Positions 15,036-22,838 of a stretch of DNA of 22,838 bases are shown piece by piece. The notes beneath the pieces were generated by a model. The model worked only from the letters and a program-made list of their open reading frames with translations, was not told the origin of the DNA and searched no databases. The translations under genes and the position numbers were made by a program. Position 1 is the stretch's first letter; each line of letters begins with the position of its first letter. Origin of the DNA: CAMQVM01 sp044433365 (lineage in GTDB: Bacteria; Bacteroidota; Bacteroidia; Bacteroidales; Rikenellaceae); the NCBI GenBank assembly GCA_044433365.1, contig JAWXTR010000043.1, positions 1 to 22,838 of the forward strand, given 5' to 3'.

Positions 15036-15965
15036 TTAATCAAGTTTGCAATCAACACCATACTCAGCTTTATACAGCTTCATATATGTTTGTTTATCGT
15101 TATCACGAAGCTCAAGGAGTTTATCACCTGGAACATCTGATAGTTTTTTATACTCCGTATAACCGTTATCACCGCCACCATTATTAATTAGTGACATAGG
15201 TTTTAAGGTAGGGTTAATCGCTTCGATAGTAACCTTTAGGCTTTCAACTCCAACCGTTTTGCCTAGATTAATAAAGTGCTCTTTTTTGTCGGCTGTAATA
15301 CGTTTTTCTGAGATTGCAGTTTGAACTACTGAAGTGATAGAAGAGAGAGCCATCTGCTCCTTTTCCTCTCTTAGAGTTTTATTTGCACTCTCAAAACCTA
15401 AAAGCAGTTCTACTCTTGCAAGAACTTCACTCTCCGAAGCTGTTTGTAGAAGCCCTAGCTTCAAAGCTACAGCTGCTGTGTAAATTGGATTCATTGTTTT
15501 TTCTGGTTTTTGATTATTTTTTAGTAGCGGCAAGGTGCTATTATTTTCACCTGCTGCCAACGTTAATTCAGTTCCTTGATAGCTCAATTTTACAGGTAGA
15601 GCATTATCGTTACCTCCAATATCTACCATCGAAACCTCTACGAGCTTACTCTTTGTGACCGTGGCACGATATTGACCCTCTTTGGTTTTTTCTACCGCTT
15701 CGCTAACCTCTAATACATCAAGACCAGCCGAGCACATTCTAAGCGTTCCAGCCTCCCACTGTTTTTTAGCCAATTTTGACTCCTCTCGAGCTTCATCGAA
15801 AAATGGCTCACCTGTAATCTTATCGCCCTCTTTGCGTATATCTTTAATAGAGCCTATCAGACACCCTCGCCAGTGCATCCATAGCAGTACAGGGTTGCGC
15901 TCATATTGCGATATATCTACGCCATCGGTTTTTACCCACGTACCATTTGACAGGTAAGGCACCAA
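15036..15965 (-). CDS. Prohead protease/scaffold, N-terminally truncated at the junction
   Basis: 309 residues visible. The protease part (about 1-125) has GTWVKTDGVDISQYERNPVL, His31 in LLWMHWRG, Ser79 in LRMCSAGLDVLEVSE and LVEVSMVDIGGNDNA, matching the catalytic His/Ser layout of HK97-type prohead proteases. The C-terminal part (about 158-309) is helical and scaffold-like (MNPIYTAAVALKLG, SEVLARVELLLG). An internal ATG at Met158 with an A-rich leader could produce scaffold alone, as Mu Z or lambda Nu3. The apparent GTG start (VPYLSNG) lies on sequence that also encodes GH31 on the other strand. A short native N-terminus is therefore probably missing, and the upstream head genes are absent. 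Confidence 0.7.
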   Translation of the reverse strand: MVPYLSNGTWVKTDGVDISQYERNPVLLWMHWRGCLIGSIKDIRKEGDKITGEPFFDEAREESKLAKKQWEAGTLRMCSAGLDVLEVSEAVEKTKEGQYRATVTKSKLVEVSMVDIGGNDNALPVKLSYQGTELTLAAGENNSTLPLLKNNQKPEKTMNPIYTAAVALKLGLLQTASESEVLARVELLLGFESANKTLREEKEQMALSSITSVVQTAISEKRITADKKEHFINLGKTVGVESLKVTIEAINPTLKPMSLINNGGGDNGYTEYKKLSDVPGDKLLELRDNDKQTYMKLYKAEYGVDCKLD

Positions 15966-17512
15966 TGTTTGACCGCTCTGTTTTCGGATTTTGGCAATGT
16001 AGAGAGAAATATGCTACTCAAGATGAGCTACTAACTAATGCTCGTGAGATGAAACGTCGTCAAATTCCTCTTGATTATATTGTGCAGGATTGGGACTATT
16101 GGCCAAAAGATATGAGGGGACCTGAGTGGGATAGAAGTAGATATCCTAATCCAACTGAGATGTTAAAAGAGCTAGATAACCTTGATATTAAATTAATGGT
16201 TTCGGTATGGCCATCGTTTACAAATGAACCACTTCTTAAAAAGTATGGTCTTGATGGTAAAAAGATGGGGGAGGGCAACAATTTTCTTGATTTTTACGAT
16301 AGTGAAGTTCCTGATAAATTTTATAGAATGCTTAGTGATAGTATGTTTCATATTGGTGTTACATCTATATGGCTTGATGGTACTGAACCAGAGTCAAAAC
16401 CTATCGATAGCACAATTACAGGAGCTGGCGAATTTGGGGCTGTGGCAAATCCATACTCACTATTAGTTGTAAAAGCGATGTATGAGGGTAAAAGAAAAGA
16501 GTTTCCTAATGAGAGGGTATTCAATTTGACTCGCTCTTCGTATGCAGGTCAGCAACGTTTTGGTGTAACTACATGGTCGGGTGACGTTGAAGCTAGTTGG
16601 GAGCAATTTTCTGAGCAGATTCCTGCTGGTTTAAACCTTATGATGGCTGGTATTCCATATTGGACAACCGATATTGGAGGTTTCTTTAGAGATAAAACAT
16701 CTTTAAACAAAACTTACGACAATCAATATACAAACAAAGAGTATATTGAGCTTCTTACACGTTGGTTTCAGTTTGGAACATTTAATCCTATTTTTAGATT
16801 GCATGGTTTTAAATCTAATACAGAAATTTGGAATTATACTCCTGAATTTGAAGCTATAGCACGAAAATTTATTGATATTAGATACCAACTTATTCCTTAT
16901 ATCTACTCTGCTTCGTGGAACGTAACTAAGAATGGACGATTAATGATGTCGCCACTTGTTTATCAATATCCAGACGACAAAGCTACTTGGGCTATTAAGG
17001 ATCAGTTTATGTTGGGAGAGTCGATTTTGGTTAATCCTGTAATTGAGTATAAGGCACGTAGCCGTAAGTTATACCTACCTAAAGGTGAGTGGTACGACTA
17101 CTGGACAAATGAACTTATAGAGGGTGGTCGTTGGATTGAAGCAAAAGCAGAATTGGAGAGTTTGCCTCTATATGTTAAGGCTGGTTCGATTATTCCAATG
17201 AGTGAAAAGGTGCAACACTCTTCTGAGCAGTTAGGAAAACCTATTACCTTGAAAATTTACCCAAATAAAGATGCTGACTATACTTTGTATATAGATGATA
17301 CAGAATCTTATAATTACGAAAATGGTGAATATTCTGAAATTGAGATAAAATATAATGATGCAAATAAAAATATAACAATTTGCACTCCAACAAATGTTGA
17401 ATATTTCAAAAAAGAGATTGGTTCTATTGATTTTAATATTGAGGTAGTGGGCGTTGATTCTCAAATAAAATCTATCAAATTTATAGGTGATGAAGTGTTA
17501 GAGAAGATTTAG
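15947..17512 (+). CDS. 5'-truncated GH31 glycosidase (alpha-xylosidase-like)
   Basis: 521 residues visible from a TTG codon. The native sequence (LTGKAPMFDRSVFGFWQCRE) is internal to GH31 enzymes, so the N-terminal beta-sandwich domain (roughly 300 residues) is missing. The catalytic barrel is otherwise complete, with IVQDWDYWP, nucleophile Asp144 in SIWLDGTEPES and likely acid/base Asp213 in TTWSGDVEASW, followed by YWTTDIGGFF and FQFGTFNPIFRLHG. Residues ~400-521 form the C-terminal beta domains (DUF5110-like). The WLDGTEPE and VQDWDYW versions resemble alpha-xylosidases acting on xyloglucan side chains. As presented, no promoter, signal peptide or complete fold exists, so it is a pseudogene or an assembly break. 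It is likely the first gene of the GH31-GH3-DUF5703 operon. Confidence 0.8.
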   Translation: MTGKAPMFDRSVFGFWQCREKYATQDELLTNAREMKRRQIPLDYIVQDWDYWPKDMRGPEWDRSRYPNPTEMLKELDNLDIKLMVSVWPSFTNEPLLKKYGLDGKKMGEGNNFLDFYDSEVPDKFYRMLSDSMFHIGVTSIWLDGTEPESKPIDSTITGAGEFGAVANPYSLLVVKAMYEGKRKEFPNERVFNLTRSSYAGQQRFGVTTWSGDVEASWEQFSEQIPAGLNLMMAGIPYWTTDIGGFFRDKTSLNKTYDNQYTNKEYIELLTRWFQFGTFNPIFRLHGFKSNTEIWNYTPEFEAIARKFIDIRYQLIPYIYSASWNVTKNGRLMMSPLVYQYPDDKATWAIKDQFMLGESILVNPVIEYKARSRKLYLPKGEWYDYWTNELIEGGRWIEAKAELESLPLYVKAGSIIPMSEKVQHSSEQLGKPITLKIYPNKDADYTLYIDDTESYNYENGEYSEIEIKYNDANKNITICTPTNVEYFKKEIGSIDFNIEVVGVDSQIKSIKFIGDEVLEKI

Positions 17513-17549
17513 AACTTCCCTTTAGAAAATTTAAAAATTAAATAATATT

Positions 17550-20168
17550 ATGAAAAGAATAAAAGTATTTACATTTAGCCTATTGTTTACAACAATGGCA
17601 CTATATTCTCACTCACAAGAGAATTACAAATTTAGAGACCACACATTAGATATTGAAGTGAGACTTGATGATTTGGTATCTCGACTTACATTAGATGAGA
17701 AGATTAGTCTTTTGTCGGAGACTGCTCCTGCAATTACTCGCATAGGTGTTGAAGGGTATAATCATGGAAATGATGCACTTAGTGGAGTTAATCGTCCAGG
17801 CAACTTTACAGTTTTCCCTCGTCCTATAGGTATGGCCGCAACTTTTAATCCAGAAGCGATAGAGCAGATGGCTAGTTATATTGGTGATGAAGCTCGAGCA
17901 CGTTATAATGAATTAGACCATCAGGTATTATCAGGTGGTAGATGGAATGGAATGTATTCAGGGTTGCTTACATTATGGTCGCCAACAATAAATATGGCTC
18001 GTGACCCTAGATGGGGGCGGACAGGAGAGACTTTAGGTGAGGATCCGTATCTAACATCTCGAATGGCTGTAGCGATAGTAAAAGGATATCAAGGTGATGG
18101 AAAATATATAAAAACAATTGCTGCACCAAAACACTTTGTAGCTAATAATCGTGAAAAAAATAGATATGGCTATAATGCAATAGTTCCAGAACGCTCACTA
18201 AGAGAGTATTATTTTAAAGGTTACGAATGTTCTGTTAAAGAGGGGAAAACTTTCTCTATAATGACAGCCTATAATGCAATTAATGGTGTGCCATGTACTG
18301 CAAGTTCTTATCTTTTAGAAGATGTTTTACGTGATGAATGGGGATTTGAAGGGTATGTTGTAGGTGATATGAATTCTCCTAAAAATGTATATGCAGGTTT
18401 TAAATATGCTCCAAGTTATCCAGAAGCTGCGGCTATATGTCTAAAAAATGGATTAGATTTAGATAGTGGATTTAATCTATATCCACACCTAAAAGAGGCT
18501 GTAGAAAAGGGGTATTGTAGTGAAGATGATGTTACTTTAGCTGTAGAACGTGTATTACGAGGTCGTTTTAAATTGGGAATGTTCGATCCAGAGGAACTAG
18601 TTCCTTATAATAAGCTAACAGCTGATGTAGTAGGATGTAAAGCCCATCAAGATATGGCTTTACAACTAGCCGAGCAATCTATCGTAATGTTGAAAAACGA
18701 TAAGAATATGCTTCCTTTTGGAAAAGATATTAAAAAAATAGCCCTTATCGGCACATCACTTCATACCTTTAGACATCACCAATATAGTGTAGAGGCAAAT
18801 TCTGCAAATCCTGCTGTAACTCCTTATATTGGCGTCAAAAAATATTGTGAAGAGAACAATATAGAGATGATAGAGTTTTCGAATGAGGGTTTATACGCAA
18901 ACAATGAATGTGCAGTAATAGAGTCACGTTTTTTAAAACCCACAGAAGTTATTGATGGTAAAACAGAGGGTTTAACAGGCTATTATAGTTATAAGGAAAA
19001 TGGTAAGACTGTACATCGAAAAAGGGTAGACAACACAATAAATATTGACCGTAACTACTATGCCCCTGATGAATTTACATTGCAACAACCTCTAAATATT
19101 GAGTGGAAAGGTAAACTTTTACCTCCATTTTCAGGAAGCTACAAGTTTAATATATTAAACAATGGTGCTATCTCATTTATTGTAGATGGCAAAGAGGTGA
19201 CAAAAGGAGAAGAAACTAGTAGAATGCATCGTATACACAATGTAGAGGTATATTTAGAGGGAGGAAAAGAGGTTGATATAACTCTAAAATTCTCAGATAC
19301 TATGGGTAATGCAGCATGTCGTTTTGAGTGGACTATTCCTACTTCCGATAAATATATAGAAAGTGTACTAGCAAAAGTCGCTGATTGTGATGCTGCCATA
19401 ATGGTAATGGGTACGTCAACAACCTTAGTAGGCGAAGGGTTAGATAAAATGGATTTAGATATGCCTGCTGGACAGACCGAACTTATTCAAAAAGTCTATA
19501 GTGCAAATAAAAATGTAGTATTAGCATTAATAAATGATGTTCCACTAGCTATAAATTGGGAAAATGAAAATATACCATCAATTCTTGAACTTTGGTATCC
19601 AGGCGAACAAACAGGTAATGCGCTTGTAAATGTGTTGTGGGGTAAAACAAACCCAAGTGGTCGTCTACCTATTACATTTGCAAAACGAGTTGAAGATTTA
19701 CCTGATTTCGACGATTATGATGTTACAAGTGGACATACATATCTGTATAATAACCATGCACCACTATACGAATTTGGTTATGGTTTGAGTTATACATCAT
19801 TCGACTACTCTAACCTAAAAATAGATAGAGATAGTTACAAAGAAAATGAGACTATTAAGGTGTCGTTTGATGTTAAAAACAGTGGTAAAATGGATGGTGA
19901 TGAGGTTGCTCAGCTATACCTAAAACCTGTAGATGTTGAGACCGATTTGAAAGTTGCTATCAAACAACTAAAAGCGTTTAAACGAACAACTATCCAGAAA
20001 GGTAAAACTGTTAGAGTAGAATTGGAGGTAGATGTAAACGATATAAACTATTTTGATGAAAAAGCGAAAAAATTCGAAATTATGAATGGCAAATTCGAAA
20101 TTCAAATAGGTGCTTCATCAAAAGATATAAGATTATCGAAAGCAGTAGTGATTGATGCTGCTTTATAA
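17550..20168 (+). CDS. Secreted GH3 beta-glycosidase with inserted PA14 domain
   Basis: 872 residues. A signal peptide ends near residue 23 (SHSQ). The N-terminal barrel includes WSPTINMARDPRWGRTGET, the KH pair at 194-195 (APKHFVANN), and nucleophile Asp273 in GYVVGDMNSP, where many GH3 enzymes have SDW. The alpha/beta sandwich follows from ~375. A PA14 domain is inserted at about 470-597 (EGLTGYYSYKENG, FSGSYKFNILNNGAISFIVD). The likely acid/base is Glu629 in LVGEGLDKMDLDMPAGQ. The C-terminal FN3-like domain (from ~755) contains FGYGLSYTSFDYSNL. This PA14-containing type hydrolyses beta-glucosides or beta-xylosides; exact specificity cannot be read here. It starts 37 bases after GH31 with an A-rich leader, so co-transcription is likely. 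Confidence 0.85.
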   Translation: MKRIKVFTFSLLFTTMALYSHSQENYKFRDHTLDIEVRLDDLVSRLTLDEKISLLSETAPAITRIGVEGYNHGNDALSGVNRPGNFTVFPRPIGMAATFNPEAIEQMASYIGDEARARYNELDHQVLSGGRWNGMYSGLLTLWSPTINMARDPRWGRTGETLGEDPYLTSRMAVAIVKGYQGDGKYIKTIAAPKHFVANNREKNRYGYNAIVPERSLREYYFKGYECSVKEGKTFSIMTAYNAINGVPCTASSYLLEDVLRDEWGFEGYVVGDMNSPKNVYAGFKYAPSYPEAAAICLKNGLDLDSGFNLYPHLKEAVEKGYCSEDDVTLAVERVLRGRFKLGMFDPEELVPYNKLTADVVGCKAHQDMALQLAEQSIVMLKNDKNMLPFGKDIKKIALIGTSLHTFRHHQYSVEANSANPAVTPYIGVKKYCEENNIEMIEFSNEGLYANNECAVIESRFLKPTEVIDGKTEGLTGYYSYKENGKTVHRKRVDNTINIDRNYYAPDEFTLQQPLNIEWKGKLLPPFSGSYKFNILNNGAISFIVDGKEVTKGEETSRMHRIHNVEVYLEGGKEVDITLKFSDTMGNAACRFEWTIPTSDKYIESVLAKVADCDAAIMVMGTSTTLVGEGLDKMDLDMPAGQTELIQKVYSANKNVVLALINDVPLAINWENENIPSILELWYPGEQTGNALVNVLWGKTNPSGRLPITFAKRVEDLPDFDDYDVTSGHTYLYNNHAPLYEFGYGLSYTSFDYSNLKIDRDSYKENETIKVSFDVKNSGKMDGDEVAQLYLKPVDVETDLKVAIKQLKAFKRTTIQKGKTVRVELEVDVNDINYFDEKAKKFEIMNGKFEIQIGASSKDIRLSKAVVIDAAL

Positions 20169-20171
20169 TGG

Positions 20172-20234
20172 AAACTCCCAATAATATCAACTTTTAGGGA
20201 GTTTGCAAAAACTCCCTAGAAGGGAACTTCTAAA
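20172..20234 (+). repeat. Nested hairpins between GH3 and the DUF5703 gene
   Basis: A 10-base stem (20195-20204 with 20209-20218, TAGGGAGTTT/AAACTCCCTA) is closed by a GCAA tetraloop. An upstream AAACTCCC (20172-20179) can pair with the same left strand, giving alternative structures. It is followed by AGAAGGGAACTTCT, itself able to form a small hairpin. There is no U-tract, so it is more likely an mRNA processing or stability element, or a partial terminator, than a strong intrinsic terminator. The GGGAACTTCTAAA part is shared with the fold-back at 10686-10853. Confidence 0.55.
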
Positions 20235-20248
20235 TAAATTTAACTAAA

Positions 20249-22654
20249 ATGATAAAAATTAAAATTCTAAAAAAATCAATTCTGATATTCTCTATACTTT
20301 TTGCATCTATATCTGAATCGGTAGCTCAAGATTGGAATCCAAATATTTATAATATCGAATGGGATAGTCAAAGCAAGAACGCTACGGAGTCGATGCCTGT
20401 AGGTGGAGGCGATATTGGTATGAATGTATGGGTTGAAAATAATGAACTACTTATTTATATGCAACGAAGTGGTGTGATGGATGAGTATAATGGTTTTCCT
20501 AAGCTTGGGCGATTAAGATTGTGGAGTAATCCAAATATATTTGACGGTGCTACTGATTTTTCCCAAAAATTAGATTTAGCTAGTAGCTCAATTACCATCA
20601 AAGCGAAACATAAAGAGTATGGAGATCTAGAATTTAAAGTTTGGAGTGATGTAAAGCGTCCACGTATTCATATTGAATGTAATTCAAGCAACAAAATTGA
20701 AATATTATCACAGTTTGAATCTTGGCGTACAGATTTAAGATATCTTCCAAACGAAGATGTTAATAAGATTCGTTGGGGTTGGTGGGATACAGGTATGTGG
20801 GATAATGAAGTTGCCCTAGAACCTGATAATTTTAAGCCAGAAGAAGATAAGTTTTCGTTCTATCATATAAATCCAGATGAAAAATTGACTAGTAAGTTGG
20901 CATATCGATTAATGGGTTTTGAAGATGTGTATGGTAAATTCTACGACCCCTTAAAAGATTTAGTTTGGGGAGGTCAAATGGAGGGTGATAATATTGCTTT
21001 CGACAAAAAAGTGACTGGTAAATATGTATCTACAGATTATACAGGTTGGCGATATAAATCAATAAAGCCACAGAAATCACAGGATATAGTATTATGGTTT
21101 CATAACAGCCATTGCAAAACAGCTGAAAAATGGTTTAATGAAATTGAAGATATAAAGGCTAAAAATAGTATTTCTAAAAGTGATGCTTGGAAAGAAAATG
21201 CTAAATGGTGGTCTAAATTTTGGGATAATGGCTATATTATTTTAAATCCAGAGAAAAATGAGGCTGATTCGGTTTGGCGAATAGGTCGAAACTACAATCT
21301 TTTCAGATATATGACTGCTCTTAATGCTTATGGCGAAAATCCAACTATGTTTAATGGTGGGTTGTTAACAGTTGACCCTGGTGCATACTCAAATAAATAT
21401 GATTTTCATCCTGATTGGCGTGCATGGAGCGGTGGTAACTACACTATGCAGAACCAAAGGTGGTTGTATTGGCCGATGCTTAAATGGGGCGATTTCGAAC
21501 ACATGGAATCTCAGTTCGACTTTTTGGAGCGCACTTTTGAGGTAGGGCAACACAGAGTAAAAGATAATTATGGTTTCGATGGCTGGATGTATGATGAAAC
21601 AGGAACAGTGTATGGTTTGCCAATGCCGATGCACTATGGTTTTGATAAATCGTTAAGCGAGCAGCGAACTAGACCTAGTTGGATTGACAGGGGATTATCT
21701 GCAAATTGGTGTATAATTCACCACCATACAGCTATGTTAGAGTTTTCATACATGATTTTAGAGTATTATAGATATAGTGGACGTGATATCTCTCGATGGT
21801 TACCGATAGTTAATGGAACTATAGAGTTTTACGATAACTATTATCGTCATAAAGCTAAATATAATGCTAATTGGAAAGAGTATGATGAAAATGGTAAATT
21901 AATAATTTTCCCTGCTGGTGCTTGTGAATCGCACTATTATGTTTGCAATCCTGTTCCTGATATTGCAGGGCTTCAAGCTGTAGTTGAGGGGGCGATGTCG
22001 CTTCCTCAAGAGTATAAAGACAAATATTTTAATGGCGGTGATAAACTACCTAAAATTTTCGAAACTATTCCAGACTTTCATACAGAAAAAATCGGCGATG
22101 ATATAGTTATGCCTCCTGGTAAAAGTGTTGTATATTCGTGGTGGAAAAAAACAGAGTTATATATTAACTATCCTATGTTTCCATTTAACAGAATTGATAT
22201 GAATGACCCTCGTATGGAGTCTGTTTACAACACTTACAAACATTGGGAAAAGTGGCAAACAATGGATAGTTGGAAAGTGGTTACAAGTTGGTCAAATGGA
22301 AATGTTGCATTTGCTCGAATGGGGCTTGTCGACGAGGCAAAAGATTTAAATTTCAGAAAATTAGATTCAGGAAACTTTAGATTTCCAGCATTTTGGGGTG
22401 GCCCTGGAGGTGATTGGACTCCTGATCATAATTGGGGCGGCACAGGTGCAGTAGGACTTCAAGAGATGTTGATGCAATCTTTAGATGACAAGATAGTTAT
22501 AACTCCAACTTGGCCAGATGATTGGAATTGTGAATTTAAACTGCATGCCCCTAAAAATACAACTATTACGGGTAAAGTAATTGGTGGAGAGGTAAGAGAT
22601 TTGGTTGTTTATCCGGCAGAAAGAGCGAAAGATATTGTTATAAAGGCAAATTAA
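20249..22654 (+). CDS. Secreted DUF5703/GH95-like glycoside hydrolase
   Basis: 801 residues. A signal peptide ends near residue 26 (ISESVAQ). The N-terminal beta domain (about 27-290) has IEWDSQSKNATESMPVGGGD followed by IGMNVWVENNELLIYMQRS and PKLGRLRLWSNP, the DUF5703 pattern, reminiscent of the PVGNGRLG motif in GH95. The helical (alpha/alpha)6-like domain follows (RIGRNYNLFRYMTALNAYGE, WPMLKWGDFEHMESQFDFLE, HHTAMLEFSYMILEYYRYSG), and a terminal beta domain contains IVITPTWPDDWNCEFKLHAP. Catalytic residues cannot be assigned. Being downstream of GH31 and GH3 suggests it trims another side chain of the same glycan. It starts 80 bases after GH3. Specificity is unknown. Confidence 0.75.
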   Translation: MIKIKILKKSILIFSILFASISESVAQDWNPNIYNIEWDSQSKNATESMPVGGGDIGMNVWVENNELLIYMQRSGVMDEYNGFPKLGRLRLWSNPNIFDGATDFSQKLDLASSSITIKAKHKEYGDLEFKVWSDVKRPRIHIECNSSNKIEILSQFESWRTDLRYLPNEDVNKIRWGWWDTGMWDNEVALEPDNFKPEEDKFSFYHINPDEKLTSKLAYRLMGFEDVYGKFYDPLKDLVWGGQMEGDNIAFDKKVTGKYVSTDYTGWRYKSIKPQKSQDIVLWFHNSHCKTAEKWFNEIEDIKAKNSISKSDAWKENAKWWSKFWDNGYIILNPEKNEADSVWRIGRNYNLFRYMTALNAYGENPTMFNGGLLTVDPGAYSNKYDFHPDWRAWSGGNYTMQNQRWLYWPMLKWGDFEHMESQFDFLERTFEVGQHRVKDNYGFDGWMYDETGTVYGLPMPMHYGFDKSLSEQRTRPSWIDRGLSANWCIIHHHTAMLEFSYMILEYYRYSGRDISRWLPIVNGTIEFYDNYYRHKAKYNANWKEYDENGKLIIFPAGACESHYYVCNPVPDIAGLQAVVEGAMSLPQEYKDKYFNGGDKLPKIFETIPDFHTEKIGDDIVMPPGKSVVYSWWKKTELYINYPMFPFNRIDMNDPRMESVYNTYKHWEKWQTMDSWKVVTSWSNGNVAFARMGLVDEAKDLNFRKLDSGNFRFPAFWGGPGGDWTPDHNWGGTGAVGLQEMLMQSLDDKIVITPTWPDDWNCEFKLHAPKNTTITGKVIGGEVRDLVVYPAERAKDIVIKAN

Positions 22655-22719
22655 TAAAACTCTTTTACTATACGACAAAAACCCAAAAAGAACCTCATAA
22701 ACACTTGAAATTAACCTGA

Positions 22720-22838
22720 TAAGTAGGGTAAAATAATTATTGGTGTATTTTTAATAGTGCTATTGGAGATGAGATTTTTTGCTATTGAATCGAAAATATA
22801 GTGGTTCTATATTGAGATTTAATAGTGAAAAATATCGC
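22720..22838 (+). mobile_element. Fold-back MITE-like element, copy C (cut by window end)
   Basis: 119 bases, identical to the first 119 bases of copy A (4151-4269), starting at a TA 66 bases after the stop of the DUF5703 gene. The right half, including the second terminal repeat, lies beyond the window. Same orientation as copy A. The 65 bases before it (22655-22719) contain no gene or structure that I can recognise. Confidence 0.8.

Noticed and set aside
3626..15965. Extracellular contractile injection system or tailocin instead of a phage
   Set aside because: Capsid and prohead protease genes are in the same operon, and no AAA+ ATPase typical of such systems is visible.
1..22838. tRNA, rRNA, CRISPR array or attachment site
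   Set aside because: No cloverleaf, rRNA-like or regularly spaced repeat was found on reading both strands, and no duplicated phage-end core is present.

Overview
The window reads as a Bacteroidales (Bacteroidota) genome or metagenome fragment. Support for this is moderate AT richness, A-rich instead of Shine-Dalgarno leaders, a TTTG-N20-TAnnTTTG type promoter, and protein families typical of that order. It has two blocks. Positions 1-15965 are one collinear minus-strand late gene block of a tailed phage with a contractile tail (Mu-like in its head and baseplate genes). Positions 15947-22654 are a plus-strand cluster of secreted glycoside hydrolases.

Phage block, in order of transcription (right to left): a prohead protease/scaffold missing its N-terminus, the major capsid protein, a lysis module (muramidase-like endolysin, coiled-coil membrane protein, overlapping spanin-like protein), a small unknown protein, tail sheath, tail tube, tail assembly chaperone with a -1 frameshift extension, tape measure, a DUF6046-like protein, baseplate hub (gpD-like, interrupted), spike/gpV-like, a small unknown protein, gp25/gpW-like, a LysM-like protein, a gp47/J-like baseplate wedge protein (interrupted), a tail-I-like protein, a long receptor-binding fibre with a C-terminal C-type-lectin-like domain, and a fibre chaperone-like protein. 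No integrase, transposase, terminase, portal or reverse transcriptase lies inside the window, so only part of the phage is seen.

The most notable structure is a 167-bp non-coding, TA-flanked, fold-back mobile element (MITE-like). Two full copies in opposite orientation interrupt two essential baseplate genes, and a third copy runs off the right end of the window. Removing each internal copy and keeping one TA restores the reading frame of both genes. A second, unrelated ~168-bp fold-back lies between tail tube and chaperone, and its terminal motif recurs after stop codons in the glycosidase cluster. A 40-codon membrane protein gene with a good Bacteroidota-type promoter lies antisense between the chaperone and tape measure genes, like a phage moron.

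Hydrolase block: a 5'-truncated GH31 (alpha-xylosidase-like), a GH3 with an inserted PA14 domain, and a DUF5703/GH95-like protein follow one another with gaps of 37 and 80 bases, and probably form one operon for hemicellulose or plant-glycan breakdown. The phage protease and GH31 are both truncated at the shared point near 15940-15965. This is either a real deletion/insertion junction or an assembly chimera. The shared repeats on both sides argue that both blocks come from one genome.
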